Shown one piece after another: positions 1-7,221 of a stretch of DNA of 64,000 bases (the stretch's first letter is position 1; every line of letters starts with the position of its first letter). This DNA comes from Acidobacteriota bacterium. GTDB lineage: Bacteria; Acidobacteriota; Aminicenantia; Aminicenantales; Saccharicenantaceae. Made by a program: the position numbers and the translations under genes. The notes beneath the pieces were generated by a model. The model saw only the letters and a list, made by a program, of their open reading frames with translations. It was not told the origin of the DNA and ran no database searches. The stretch is from the NCBI GenBank assembly GCA_028749115.1, contig JAQURD010000007.1, forward strand, positions 62,001 to 126,000, read 5' to 3'.

Positions 1-406
1 AGACTTTTCCCGTCTTCTGATATTCTTTCCAGCCTGAGCCAGAGAGATAACCCCGGACGACACATTCAACTGGCACAACCCTGGCTTTTTTAACCATCAT
101 CGAGCGCCTGGAGAGCAAGTCGGCATACTGGCGGAATTCAACCGGAAAATCAGCTATTTCAGTTGAGATCATATGATGGCGGCAAACCAGAAAAGTGAAA
201 TCAAACCAGAATTTTGATAACTGGGTTAAAACCTGGCCCTTGTATGGAATTAACGAAGGGAGAACAAAATCAAAAGCAGAAATCCGGTCTGTGGCCACAA
301 TTAAAAGCTTATCTCCGAGATCAAAAACATTTCTAACTTTACCCTTTTTAAATACAGGGAAACCTGGCAACTCAACTTCACCCACAGCTACCTGATTTTT
401 TTCCAT
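1..406 (-). CDS. purC: SAICAR synthase PurC, N-terminal part (cut by window start)
   Basis: Phosphoribosylaminoimidazole-succinocarboxamide synthase is a cytoplasmic de novo purine enzyme that joins CAIR and aspartate using ATP. The reverse strand reads in one open frame from an ATG at 406 to the window edge, about 135 residues. Family landmarks appear in order: KKGKVRNVFDLGDKLLIVAT at residues 18-37, DRISAFD just after, the GQVLTQLSKFWF stretch near 50-65, and VVPVECVVRGYLSGSGWKEY near 105-130, which is the PurC nucleotide/substrate region. An AAGGAG ribosome site lies 6 bases upstream of the ATG. It follows pgeF on the same strand after about 110 bases, so the two may be co-transcribed. The C-terminal half lies outside the window. 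Identity is very secure. Confidence 0.93.
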   Translation of the reverse strand, partial: MEKNQVAVGEVELPGFPVFKKGKVRNVFDLGDKLLIVATDRISAFDFVLPSLIPYKGQVLTQLSKFWFDFTFLVCRHHMISTEIADFPVEFRQYADLLSRRSMMVKKARVVPVECVVRGYLSGSGWKEYQKTGKV

Positions 407-514
407 GATAGACTCCTTGCCCGATGACTAAAGCCATATCTTATTTAACATCTTAATTTAAACCCGGATTTAAATCAACCTGACTGAAAGCCGCCTCCAT
501 CCAAAAAGGAAAAT

Positions 515-1228
515 TCATGTTTGAGAATTAACCTTGATGCCGATAAAGTTTATTAGACGAGCTTTTTCTTCTGGCCGCCGCCGGTGGGAAAGCAGCTCTG
601 GCTGGCAAAAGGTGCATAGGTCTAAAGAAAATATATTTTCCTGAGGAAAGCCAAGAGCCTCAGTCAAAAGCCACATATTAGCCGCTCTGAGATTAAGAAA
701 AAATCGGCCAGCTTTCTGGCCTGGTAAAAATATCTTTTCAGGCGGAAAACCCTGCCTGGAAAAAAGATCATAAACCTCCCGCCCGACCTCATAGCACCTG
801 GCCTCAATAGCCGGCCCCAGAGCTGCCAGGACCTTTTCGGGACGGCTACCAAATGATTTCTTCATTAAATCAAAAGCAGCGGCAGCAATCCGGCCAGAGG
901 TACCGCGCCAGCCGCCATGAACAGCAGCTACCAGCCAGTGTTCAAGATCAACGAAAAAAAGAGGCAGGCAGTCAGCCGTTTTAATCAGTAAAAGCAAACC
1001 TGGCTTTGCCGTCACCAGAGCATCGCCTGCCTGTCGGCTCTTCTGAGCTCCGTTAATTAATAAGACTCTGGCAGAGTGTTCCTGCTTTAGTTCAACCGGC
1101 TGAAAGGCAGACATCCCTGGCTCCTGCTTAAGAGCCTCCAGAGTAAAGCCCGAGAGGCCAAACCCGTGAACCAGCCAGGGAATACGGCTAAGGCTGTCCA
1201 GCCTTAAATAATTACGGTTACCAACCAT
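515..1228 (-). CDS. pgeF: Laccase-domain purine nucleoside phosphorylase (PgeF/YfiH, DUF152)
   Basis: Cytosolic YfiH-family protein of 237 residues. The family was first called polyphenol oxidase and is now known to phosphorolyse or deaminate adenosine and inosine, with a suggested role in peptidoglycan quality control. The metal-site signatures are visible: VHGFG near residue 20, KTADCLPLFF near 83-92, VHGGWRGTSG near 103-112, and the C-terminal LCTFCQPELLSHRR, which matches the usual CTFC...S(Y)RR ending. Length is normal for the family. The ATG at 1228 starts close to where homologues start. It precedes purC on the same strand, giving a purine theme. Exact substrate cannot be read from sequence. 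Confidence 0.9.
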   Translation of the reverse strand: MVGNRNYLRLDSLSRIPWLVHGFGLSGFTLEALKQEPGMSAFQPVELKQEHSARVLLINGAQKSRQAGDALVTAKPGLLLLIKTADCLPLFFVDLEHWLVAAVHGGWRGTSGRIAAAAFDLMKKSFGSRPEKVLAALGPAIEARCYEVGREVYDLFSRQGFPPEKIFLPGQKAGRFFLNLRAANMWLLTEALGFPQENIFSLDLCTFCQPELLSHRRRPEEKARLINFIGIKVNSQT

Positions 1229-1576
1229 TCTTTTCTTGCCCTGATTATATTTTCATCCTTGTATATTTATATGTTGATGTTATCTCTTTTAAGCTGGCCC
1301 GATTATTTCTTTCACCTGATTTTTTGTCTTACCGCCTTTCTACTTTTTACAACTTTTCATGTTTTTTCTCTATATTAGTCTTATCGCCGGTTAATCACCA
1401 GTCACTAATTCTCAGAGCAGCCTCAAATATTTATCAAGAAGGAAAAAACTAAAAGCATTTTAACCAGAAGCGAGAAAAATATAAAATAGAAATAGAATAT
1501 GAGGAAGCTAATTTAATAAGCTGCTAATTTATAATCAGGTAAGAATAAGAAAATAAAAAAGGCGCAGGGAAAGATA
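1229..1576. other. Divergent intergenic region pgeF / P1 peptidase
   Basis: AT-rich 348-base gap between divergent genes; it should hold both promoters. A TTTACA (1346-1351) and TATATT (1371-1376) pair is separated by 19 bases and could serve the plus-strand peptidase gene, but the spacing is long and the call is weak. No gene remnant was recognised. Confidence 0.4.
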
Positions 1577-2722
1577 ATGAAATTTATTTCAATCTTATTT
1601 TTGATTTTTCAAGGTTTGCTTTTTTCCAGTCTGGAGGGGCAGGAGGCCAGGCCGCGAGCCCGCGACCTCGGCTTAAAAATCGGTGTCCTGGAAACAGGCC
1701 CGTTCAATGCTATCACTGATGTGGCTGGCGTCAGGGTTGGACACCAGACTGTGGTTAAAGGCACTGAGATCAGAACCGGGGTCACCGCTATCCTTCCCCA
1801 TGAAGGCAATATTTTCCAGGAGAAAGTGCCGGCAGCCATCTGCGTGGCTAATGGTTTTGGCAAATTAACCGGTTCAACTCAGGTGGAAGAACTGGGCTAT
1901 CTGGAGACACCAGTTATCCTGACCAACACTTTGAGCGTTCCAGTCGCCTGTCAGGCAGTCATTGATTATATTCTGGCCCTGCCCGGCAATGAACAGGTAG
2001 AATCGGTCAATCCAGTAGTAGGTGAAACCAATGACGGCTGGTTGAATGATATCAGGGCTAGAGTTATCAGTCAGGAAGATGTCCTGTCCGCCATAGATCG
2101 GGCTGTTGGCGGCCAGGTAGAAGAAGGCTCAGTCGGTGCTGGAACCGGTACCATGTGTTTTGATTTTAAAGGTGGCATAGGGACAGCTTCGAGAAAACTC
2201 TCCCCGCAGAGAGGCGGCTATACGGTCGGCATTCTGGTTCAGACCAACTTTGGCGGCCGTCTGGAAATAAACGGGATAACCATTGATAAAATACTCAATA
2301 AAAAAATCAGGGGCAGCGATAAGCCTGGCTACGGTCAAGCTGACGGTTCCTGCCTGATTGTCGTGGCCACTGATGCTCCGCTGGACAGCAGGAATTTAAG
2401 AAGGCTGGCCAGCCGGGCACTGGCCGGCATTGCCCGGACAGGAGGTTATTATGCCAATGGCAGCGGTGATTATGCTGTGGCTTTTTCTACTGCCAGCCAG
2501 GTAAGATACAGGCCGAACGAGCCTGGCCTGACCATTGAGCTGGAGGTTCTTCGAAACGAAGCCATGACGGCCCTCTTCCAGGCAGCTGTGGAAGCTTCAG
2601 AAGAGGCCATTCTGAATTCACTCTTCAAGGCCACCCCCATTAAGGGCCGGAAAGGACACACTGGCCAGGCCCTGCCAGTCGAACAATTGAGAGCCTACCT
2701 GGAGAAAATCAAGCATGAGTAA
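1577..2722 (+). CDS. Secreted P1-family (DmpA-type) aminopeptidase
   Basis: Member of the self-cleaving P1/S58 peptidases (L-aminopeptidase D-Ala-esterase/amidase, beta-aminopeptidases), 381 residues. A hydrophobic N-terminus (residues 1-21) followed by GQEARPRARDLG indicates a signal peptide, so it acts outside the cytoplasmic membrane. Family blocks are clear: NAITDVAGVRVGHQTV near 44-59, RTGVTAILP, VNPVVGETNDGWLND near 143-158, and GSVGAGTGTMCFDFKGGIG. The autoproteolysis site is Gly257-Ser258 in ADGSCLIVVATDAPL, where the new N-terminal Ser becomes the nucleophile. It overlaps the next gene (racemase) by 8 bases, so the two are translationally coupled. A role in releasing D- or unusual N-terminal residues from peptides is plausible; the substrate is unknown. 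Confidence 0.9.
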   Translation: MKFISILFLIFQGLLFSSLEGQEARPRARDLGLKIGVLETGPFNAITDVAGVRVGHQTVVKGTEIRTGVTAILPHEGNIFQEKVPAAICVANGFGKLTGSTQVEELGYLETPVILTNTLSVPVACQAVIDYILALPGNEQVESVNPVVGETNDGWLNDIRARVISQEDVLSAIDRAVGGQVEEGSVGAGTGTMCFDFKGGIGTASRKLSPQRGGYTVGILVQTNFGGRLEINGITIDKILNKKIRGSDKPGYGQADGSCLIVVATDAPLDSRNLRRLASRALAGIARTGGYYANGSGDYAVAFSTASQVRYRPNEPGLTIELEVLRNEAMTALFQAAVEASEEAILNSLFKATPIKGRKGHTGQALPVEQLRAYLEKIKHE

Positions 2723-3473
2723 AAGCCTAAAGACTACTAAAGTAGTAGGAATTCTGGGTGGTCTGGGGCCTGAAGCTACAGCCAGATTTTTTAAGCTCCT
2801 GGTAGAAAACACCGCCGCCAGAAAAGATCAGGAGCACCTGAAAATTATTGTTCTGGATAATCCCTCAATTCCTGACCGGACAGCAGCTATTCTCTATCAC
2901 GGTAAAAGCCCACTGCCCGCGCTGAGTGAAGGGCTAAAATTTCTCGAAAGGGCAGGTGCCGGGCTGGCCGTTATACCTTGCCTGACAGCTCATTATTATT
3001 TTGATCAACTAAAACTAAAGACGAGCCTTGAACTGGTAAATCTAATTGAAGAAACAGCCGCTGACCTGAAAAAAGCCAGTCCTGGAGTTAAAAAAGCCGG
3101 CCTGCTGGCTACCGAGGGAGCCCTGGTAACTGACATCTTTCTCGAGCCGTTTCAGAGAAAAAAAATAGAAATAATCAGCCCGGCAGCCAGGAGCCAAAAA
3201 AAGATTATGGAAGCAATTTATGGTGAAGAAGGGATAAAGGCAGGAGGCAAAGGGCCAAAGCCTAAAAGGCTTTTAATGGAAGCTGCTGCTGGCCTCCTAG
3301 AAGCAGGAGCCGAGGTCATTATCGCTGGCTGCACCGAAATCCCGCTGATTCTCAGCCAGGCAGACCTGCCTGTTCCCCTCATTGACCCGCTGATCATCGG
3401 AGCAAAGGCCACCATCAAAAAAGCGGGAGCCAGGGTTAAAGAAAACCGAGCCCGGCTGAAGCCTTTTCCTTGA
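2715..3473 (+). CDS. Aspartate/glutamate racemase family protein
   Basis: Cofactor-independent racemase fold of 252 residues, probably interconverting L- and D-aspartate or glutamate in the cytoplasm. The N-terminal KVVGILGGLGPEATARFF is the typical opening. The two catalytic cysteines expected for the two-base mechanism are present, in VIPCLTAHYYF near residue 92 and IIAGCTEIPLIL near 206. The first motif is usually CNTAH; here Asn is replaced by Leu (CLTAH), so the substrate pocket may differ. The start ATG lies within the end of the peptidase gene (8-base overlap), suggesting that a D-residue-releasing peptidase and the racemase work on the same peptides. A hydantoin-racemase-like activity is an alternative. 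Confidence 0.85.
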   Translation: MSKSLKTTKVVGILGGLGPEATARFFKLLVENTAARKDQEHLKIIVLDNPSIPDRTAAILYHGKSPLPALSEGLKFLERAGAGLAVIPCLTAHYYFDQLKLKTSLELVNLIEETAADLKKASPGVKKAGLLATEGALVTDIFLEPFQRKKIEIISPAARSQKKIMEAIYGEEGIKAGGKGPKPKRLLMEAAAGLLEAGAEVIIAGCTEIPLILSQADLPVPLIDPLIIGAKATIKKAGARVKENRARLKPFP

Positions 3474-3498
3474 CAAGATACTGATAATCGGGTATAAA
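3470..3498 (+). promoter_or_regulatory. Sigma-70 promoter of rpsU
   Basis: TTGACA at 3470-3475 and TATAAA at 3493-3498 with an ideal 17-base spacer. It begins on the stop codon of the racemase gene and fires about 30 bases before the rpsU ribosome site, giving rpsU-lipA-phosphoesterase their own promoter. Confidence 0.8.
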
Positions 3499-3534
3499 AT
3501 CAATGACTTTCCAGATGTAAGGAGGTGAAAGTCA

Positions 3535-3741
3535 GTGGCTTTTGTCGTTGTGGAAGAAGGAGAAAATTTAGAAGCAGCCCTCAGGCGGTTCAAAAGAAGA
3601 GTGCAGCAGGAAGCAATTATAAAAGAAATTAAGAAACATTCAGTTTATCTGAAGCCCGGAGAGAAACGCCGGTTAAAGGATGCCCAGGCCCGTAAAAGAA
3701 TGCGCCGGCGGCTGAAAAGAGAACGAGACTTCGAATACTGA
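3535..3741 (+). CDS. rpsU: 30S ribosomal protein S21
   Basis: Small-subunit protein bS21, 68 residues, which binds near the 3' end of 16S rRNA and helps initiation. The sequence shows the standard N-terminus (VVVEEGENLEAALRRFKRRV) and a strongly basic C-terminal tail rich in Arg and Lys. It starts with GTG at 3535, supported by a strong AAGGAGG site 10 bases upstream; no ATG is available at this position. Strong promoter directly upstream. It is followed by lipA after 57 bases. Confidence 0.93.
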   Translation: MAFVVVEEGENLEAALRRFKRRVQQEAIIKEIKKHSVYLKPGEKRRLKDAQARKRMRRRLKRERDFEY

Positions 3742-3798
3742 GCCTCATTCAGAGGAAAGCCTGCCTTTTACCAGAAAATTTTAAAACGAGTCAAAGGG

Positions 3799-4665
3799 TT
3801 GGACCATCTTAGAAAACCAGGCTGGTTGAAAGCCAGATTGCCTTCTCAAGCTAATTATTTTCAGGTAGCTGACCTTTTAAAAAAGGGCAGGTTGCATACC
3901 ATCTGTGAAAGCGGCCGCTGTCCCAATATCGGAGAATGCTGGGAAAGGAAAACGGCTACCTTTTTGATTCTTGGCAATATCTGCACAAGAAACTGTGCTT
4001 TCTGCGCAGTTGATAAAGGCTGGCCACAGCCGGTAGATGAAACTGAGCCAGAAGCTGTTCTGGAGGCAGTGAAAGCTATGGATCTACGTTATGTGGTGAT
4101 AACTTCCGTTACCAGAGATGATCTGCCTGATGGCGGAGCCAGCATTTTTTTTAAAACCATCAGGTTGATCAAAAATGTCTGGCCTCAAGCCAGAATTGAA
4201 GTTCTGATCCCTGATTTTAAAGGAGAGGCAAAACCTTTATTTAAGGTTCTGGAAGCTCAACCAGACATTTTAAGCCATAACCTGGAAACCACCGCCGGTA
4301 TCTATCCTGAAATAAACAGGCCGGCCAGCCATTATTACCGTTCGCTTGATCTGCTCAGACAGGCTAAAAAGCAGGGAGCTGTGACCAAATCTGGGCTGAT
4401 GGTTGGCCTCGGAGAGACCATGACTGATCTGAAGCAGACCCTCATCGACCTCAGGCGAAGCGGCTGTGATTTATTGACCATTGGCCAGTATCTTCAGCCG
4501 ACACGGCAACACCTGCCGGTTAAGCGTTACTACACTCCTGAAGAGTTTGAAGCTCTTTATCATCTGGCCATGGGACTTGGCTTCAAAGAGGCAGCCAGTG
4601 GGCCTCTGGTTAGAAGCTCATATTTTGCTGACCGGCTCTATGAGGCCAGCCGGAGCCAAAGCTGA
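3799..4665 (+). CDS. lipA: Lipoyl synthase
   Basis: Radical SAM enzyme that inserts two sulfurs into protein-bound octanoyl groups to make lipoyl cofactors for 2-oxoacid dehydrogenases and the glycine cleavage system. Of 288 residues, Cys36, Cys41 and Cys47 (CESGRCPNIGECW) form the auxiliary [4Fe-4S] site consumed as sulfur donor. Cys62, Cys66 and Cys69 (CTRNCAFC) form the SAM-binding cluster, and the family's closing RSSY is in GPLVRSSYFADRLY near 270. The start is a TTG at 3799; no ATG or GTG lies in frame upstream within the gap, and homologues start here. The stop overlaps the following ATG by one base (TGATG). lipB is not in the window. Confidence 0.93.
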   Translation: MDHLRKPGWLKARLPSQANYFQVADLLKKGRLHTICESGRCPNIGECWERKTATFLILGNICTRNCAFCAVDKGWPQPVDETEPEAVLEAVKAMDLRYVVITSVTRDDLPDGGASIFFKTIRLIKNVWPQARIEVLIPDFKGEAKPLFKVLEAQPDILSHNLETTAGIYPEINRPASHYYRSLDLLRQAKKQGAVTKSGLMVGLGETMTDLKQTLIDLRRSGCDLLTIGQYLQPTRQHLPVKRYYTPEEFEALYHLAMGLGFKEAASGPLVRSSYFADRLYEASRSQS

Positions 4666-5405
4666 TGCGTTATTTAGTTTTTTCCGATATCCATGGTAAT
4701 CTGGAAGCACTGGAAGCAGTCCTCAATGATGCCCAGAAGAAAAAGATTGACTACTATCTCTTTCTTGGCGATCTTGTCGGCTATGGAGCTTCGCCTAATG
4801 AAGTTATCCAGGAGGTTCTGAGCCTGCACCGGCTTTTCATGGTGAGAGGTAATCACGATAAGGCCGTGGCCGGGCTGGATTCTATTCAGACTTTTAATCC
4901 CATCGCCGCTGCCGGAATAGAATGGACGAAAAAGGCCTTAAATAAAAAGCACCTTCATTTTCTGACCGGGCTGGCTAAAAGCCCGCTGACCATCCATAAA
5001 ACAATTACCATCTGCCACGGGGCGCCATTTGATGAAGATTATTATATCTTTGGTGAATTTGATGCCGTTGAAGCTTTTAATTATATCAGTACTCCAGTCT
5101 GTTTTTTTGGTCATACTCATTTCCCTTTTCTTTATGTCGCCAAAGATGAAGCAGTTGAAGGAACATTTATCGAACAATTTCCCTTTGAAATTAGACTGGA
5201 AAAGGGAGCACGCTACTTGATAAATCCAGGTTCTGTCGGGCAGCCGCGTGATCGCAATCCGCAGGCTGCTTATGCTATTTATGATTCCAGAAATAACCGC
5301 CTCAAATTCTACCGGGTTGAATATGACATTGCTGAGTCAAAAAGGAAGATTCTGGCCACTGATCTGCCGCCAGCTCTGGCTGAAAGATTATCACTCGGCA
5401 TATAG
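4665..5405 (+). CDS. Metallophosphoesterase (YfcE/MJ0936-like)
   Basis: Calcineurin-like metallophosphatase or phosphodiesterase of 246 residues, cytoplasmic (no signal peptide). All dinuclear-metal motifs are present: FSDIHGN near 6-12, GDLVGYG near 38, VRGNHD near 61-66, CHGAPFDE near 117, and FFGHTHFPF near 147, followed by INPGSVGQPRD near 188-198. It is translationally coupled to lipA by a one-base overlap. The physiological substrate cannot be inferred; relatives act on phosphodiesters or diadenosine polyphosphates. It ends 6 bases from the convergent zinc-ribbon gene. Confidence 0.88.
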   Translation: MRYLVFSDIHGNLEALEAVLNDAQKKKIDYYLFLGDLVGYGASPNEVIQEVLSLHRLFMVRGNHDKAVAGLDSIQTFNPIAAAGIEWTKKALNKKHLHFLTGLAKSPLTIHKTITICHGAPFDEDYYIFGEFDAVEAFNYISTPVCFFGHTHFPFLYVAKDEAVEGTFIEQFPFEIRLEKGARYLINPGSVGQPRDRNPQAAYAIYDSRNNRLKFYRVEYDIAESKRKILATDLPPALAERLSLGI

Positions 5406-5411
5406 AACAGA

Positions 5412-7022
5412 TTAATAGCCTTCTTCATTTTCACGGAAAAGCCGGTCTCCTAATGTTTCTCCAATAAAGAAGTAAAACAGGAAAAAATAGATAGAAGCCA
5501 GAATCAGCAAAAAGATAAGAAGGCTGGTGGCGGCGACATCCAGCAGCTTAAAAACTGTCACCTGCATCGAGCGGGCTGCCAGCCAGACAGTCAGCAGCCA
5601 GAGAAGAACAACAAATAAAAAATCAAAAACTTTAGCTTTAATAAAATCTCCCGCTCTCAAGGGAACAACTGTTTGTAACTTAGAAGCCCTGACGCTCTGA
5701 CTTTCATCTTCTTCCAGGAGGCCAGGAGCCGTTTGTGATCTATAAAGAAAATCAGTTTCTTCTTCTCCTCCTTGCTCTTCTATTTCCATTTCTAATTCCC
5801 TGCTTTCTTCTTTCTCCAGTTCAATCCGGTTTCTGGTTACTCTTTCTGGAAAACCGATAGTAGGCCTGGATAGAGATTCTTCTTCCACCTCTTCCTGTTG
5901 TTGAGATTCATCCTGACCTGATCTTGCCAGCTCACCAGAATTCTCTTTGATGTCACTAATCCAGGGTGGAATATTATCTGACTCATCGCTACTGGTCTGA
6001 TCAACATCCAGCCCTTCCTTTTTTTTCTTGTCAAGAACTTTAAAAAAATCTTCTATCTGTCTCCGGCCCATTTCTACAGTTGGTCCCAGAGCTTCGAGTT
6101 CATTTGTGCTAAAGGAGCTCTTTAATTTTTGTTCTTCAGCTTTTTTATTTTCCCTTTTTCTTTCAGTCTCAATTTCCTGAACTAATTGAGTCACCAGACC
6201 GGGACCTGTCTCTTCTGTCTGAACAGGTTTATTTGTAGCCGTTTCCTTTTTAATCTCATTCACCATTCGGGTTACCGGCCCCGGCTCTTGCTTTTCTGGC
6301 TGCACAGGCTCTTCTCCGCCAGCTTCTCCCTGAAGTTCACTTATCATTTGTGTTACTAAACCCGGTCCTGGCTTTTCTTCTGGCGAAGATTCCCTTTCGT
6401 CAGTTTCTCCCTGAAGCTCATCCACCATTCGGGTTACCAGGCCAGGCCCGGCCTTTTGTTTGCTGGCAGCAGAAAGGTTTCCCCCTTTCCCTTCGGTCCG
6501 GAAAATTTCTTCTTTAAGATTTTCTAATTTTTCAGTCCAGCCACTATTTTCTTCTTTTCCACCAGCCACTATGGTTTCTTCCCTTTTTTCTTCTTTTCCC
6601 TCTGGAAAAGGCAGGCTTTCCTCGGTTGGCGAAAACAGCAGATCGGCCGCTGTTTTTTTGTTTTGTGCTTTTTTGCTCCTCAGGCTTCCCGTGGCAGCAG
6701 TCTTTTTTTGACTGCTGGCTTTTTCCTCATCAATTAAAATTACTTCCTGTTCATCCCCGCCAGCCAGGCTTTCTTCAAACTCATCACCGGTCTCAGTTTG
6801 AATTGACCCCTCACCACGTGAAACTTCGCCTGATTTACTTTTTCCCCCGGCCTTCTCATCTTCTTCTGCCTGGTGGCGGCTATCTTCAATAATTTTGTCC
6901 CCGGGGATTTCTTCTTCCATCTCTTCATCCTCAGGAAAAAGAAGCCGCGTTCCGCAATTTTTGCAGAATTCATCCTCATCACTGATTAAAGCCCGGCAAT
7001 AAGGGCAACGCTTTATACCCAT
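5412..7022 (-). CDS. Zinc-ribbon, tandem-repeat, membrane-anchored (RDD-like) protein
   Basis: Unrecognised 536-residue architecture. A zinc ribbon opens the protein (Cys6, Cys9, Cys20, Cys23). It is followed by a long acidic, Glu/Ser/Lys-rich and probably disordered region. Inside that lie four repeats of exactly 27 residues starting at 192, 219, 246 and 273 with core GPGLVTxMVxELxxE, likely short amphipathic helices. The last ~80 residues hold two long hydrophobic segments (about 467-487 and 499-521) followed by GETLGDRLF, similar to the TLGKRL signature of RDD-family membrane domains. This predicts a cytoplasmic scaffold tethered to the membrane, with repeats as partner-docking sites; that is inference. 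A strong promoter lies just upstream. Length and acidity make a simple transporter unlikely. Confidence 0.75.
   Translation of the reverse strand: MGIKRCPYCRALISDEDEFCKNCGTRLLFPEDEEMEEEIPGDKIIEDSRHQAEEDEKAGGKSKSGEVSRGEGSIQTETGDEFEESLAGGDEQEVILIDEEKASSQKKTAATGSLRSKKAQNKKTAADLLFSPTEESLPFPEGKEEKREETIVAGGKEENSGWTEKLENLKEEIFRTEGKGGNLSAASKQKAGPGLVTRMVDELQGETDERESSPEEKPGPGLVTQMISELQGEAGGEEPVQPEKQEPGPVTRMVNEIKKETATNKPVQTEETGPGLVTQLVQEIETERKRENKKAEEQKLKSSFSTNELEALGPTVEMGRRQIEDFFKVLDKKKKEGLDVDQTSSDESDNIPPWISDIKENSGELARSGQDESQQQEEVEEESLSRPTIGFPERVTRNRIELEKEESRELEMEIEEQGGEEETDFLYRSQTAPGLLEEDESQSVRASKLQTVVPLRAGDFIKAKVFDFLFVVLLWLLTVWLAARSMQVTVFKLLDVAATSLLIFLLILASIYFFLFYFFIGETLGDRLFRENEEGY
6126..6449 (-). 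repeat. Four tandem 81-base (27-residue) coding repeats
   Basis: Within the zinc-ribbon protein gene, residues 192-299 are four back-to-back units of exactly 27 residues. Each unit has a conserved core GPGLVT(R/Q)MV(D/N/Q)E(L/I) followed by a variable acidic linker. In unit 3 the core is degenerate (EPGPVTRMV). The repeats differ at the DNA level, so they are old and retained by selection on the protein core. Confidence 0.85.
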
Positions 7023-7040
7023 TCTCTTTCCGCCCTTTTA

Positions 7041-7069
7041 TATATAAGACTAAAAAAAATCCCTGTCAA
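7041..7069 (-). promoter_or_regulatory. Sigma-70 promoter of the zinc-ribbon gene
   Basis: On the minus strand TTGACA (7069-7064) and TATATA (7046-7041) are 17 bases apart; the spacer contains a run of eight T. The start codon at 7022 leaves a leader of only about a dozen bases containing GGAAAG as the ribosome site. Confidence 0.75.
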
Positions 7070-7185
7070 ATGAATTTTTCGTTCCTGAATTTAGTCCGGG
7101 CCAGCACAAGCAGGTAAGATAATTCCATTCAGGTTTTTCTCCGGTCAACGACTTAGTTTTGCCCAGCTTATGACTATTCAATTTC

Positions 7186-7214
7186 TTGACATTCTAATCA
7201 CTCGTTGATATCAT
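7186..7214 (+). promoter_or_regulatory. Sigma-70 promoter, probably giving a leaderless mRNA
   Basis: TTGACA (7186-7191) and TATCAT (7209-7214) with a 17-base spacer. The GWxTD gene's ATG is at 7222, 7 bases beyond the -10 element, and there is no Shine-Dalgarno sequence between them, so the transcript should begin at or one base before the start codon. Confidence 0.65.
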
Positions 7215-7221
7215 TTTTAAT

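Noticed and set aside
195-395. 66-codon plus-strand frame
   Set aside because: Antisense to PurC, whose minus-strand frame matches the family throughout.
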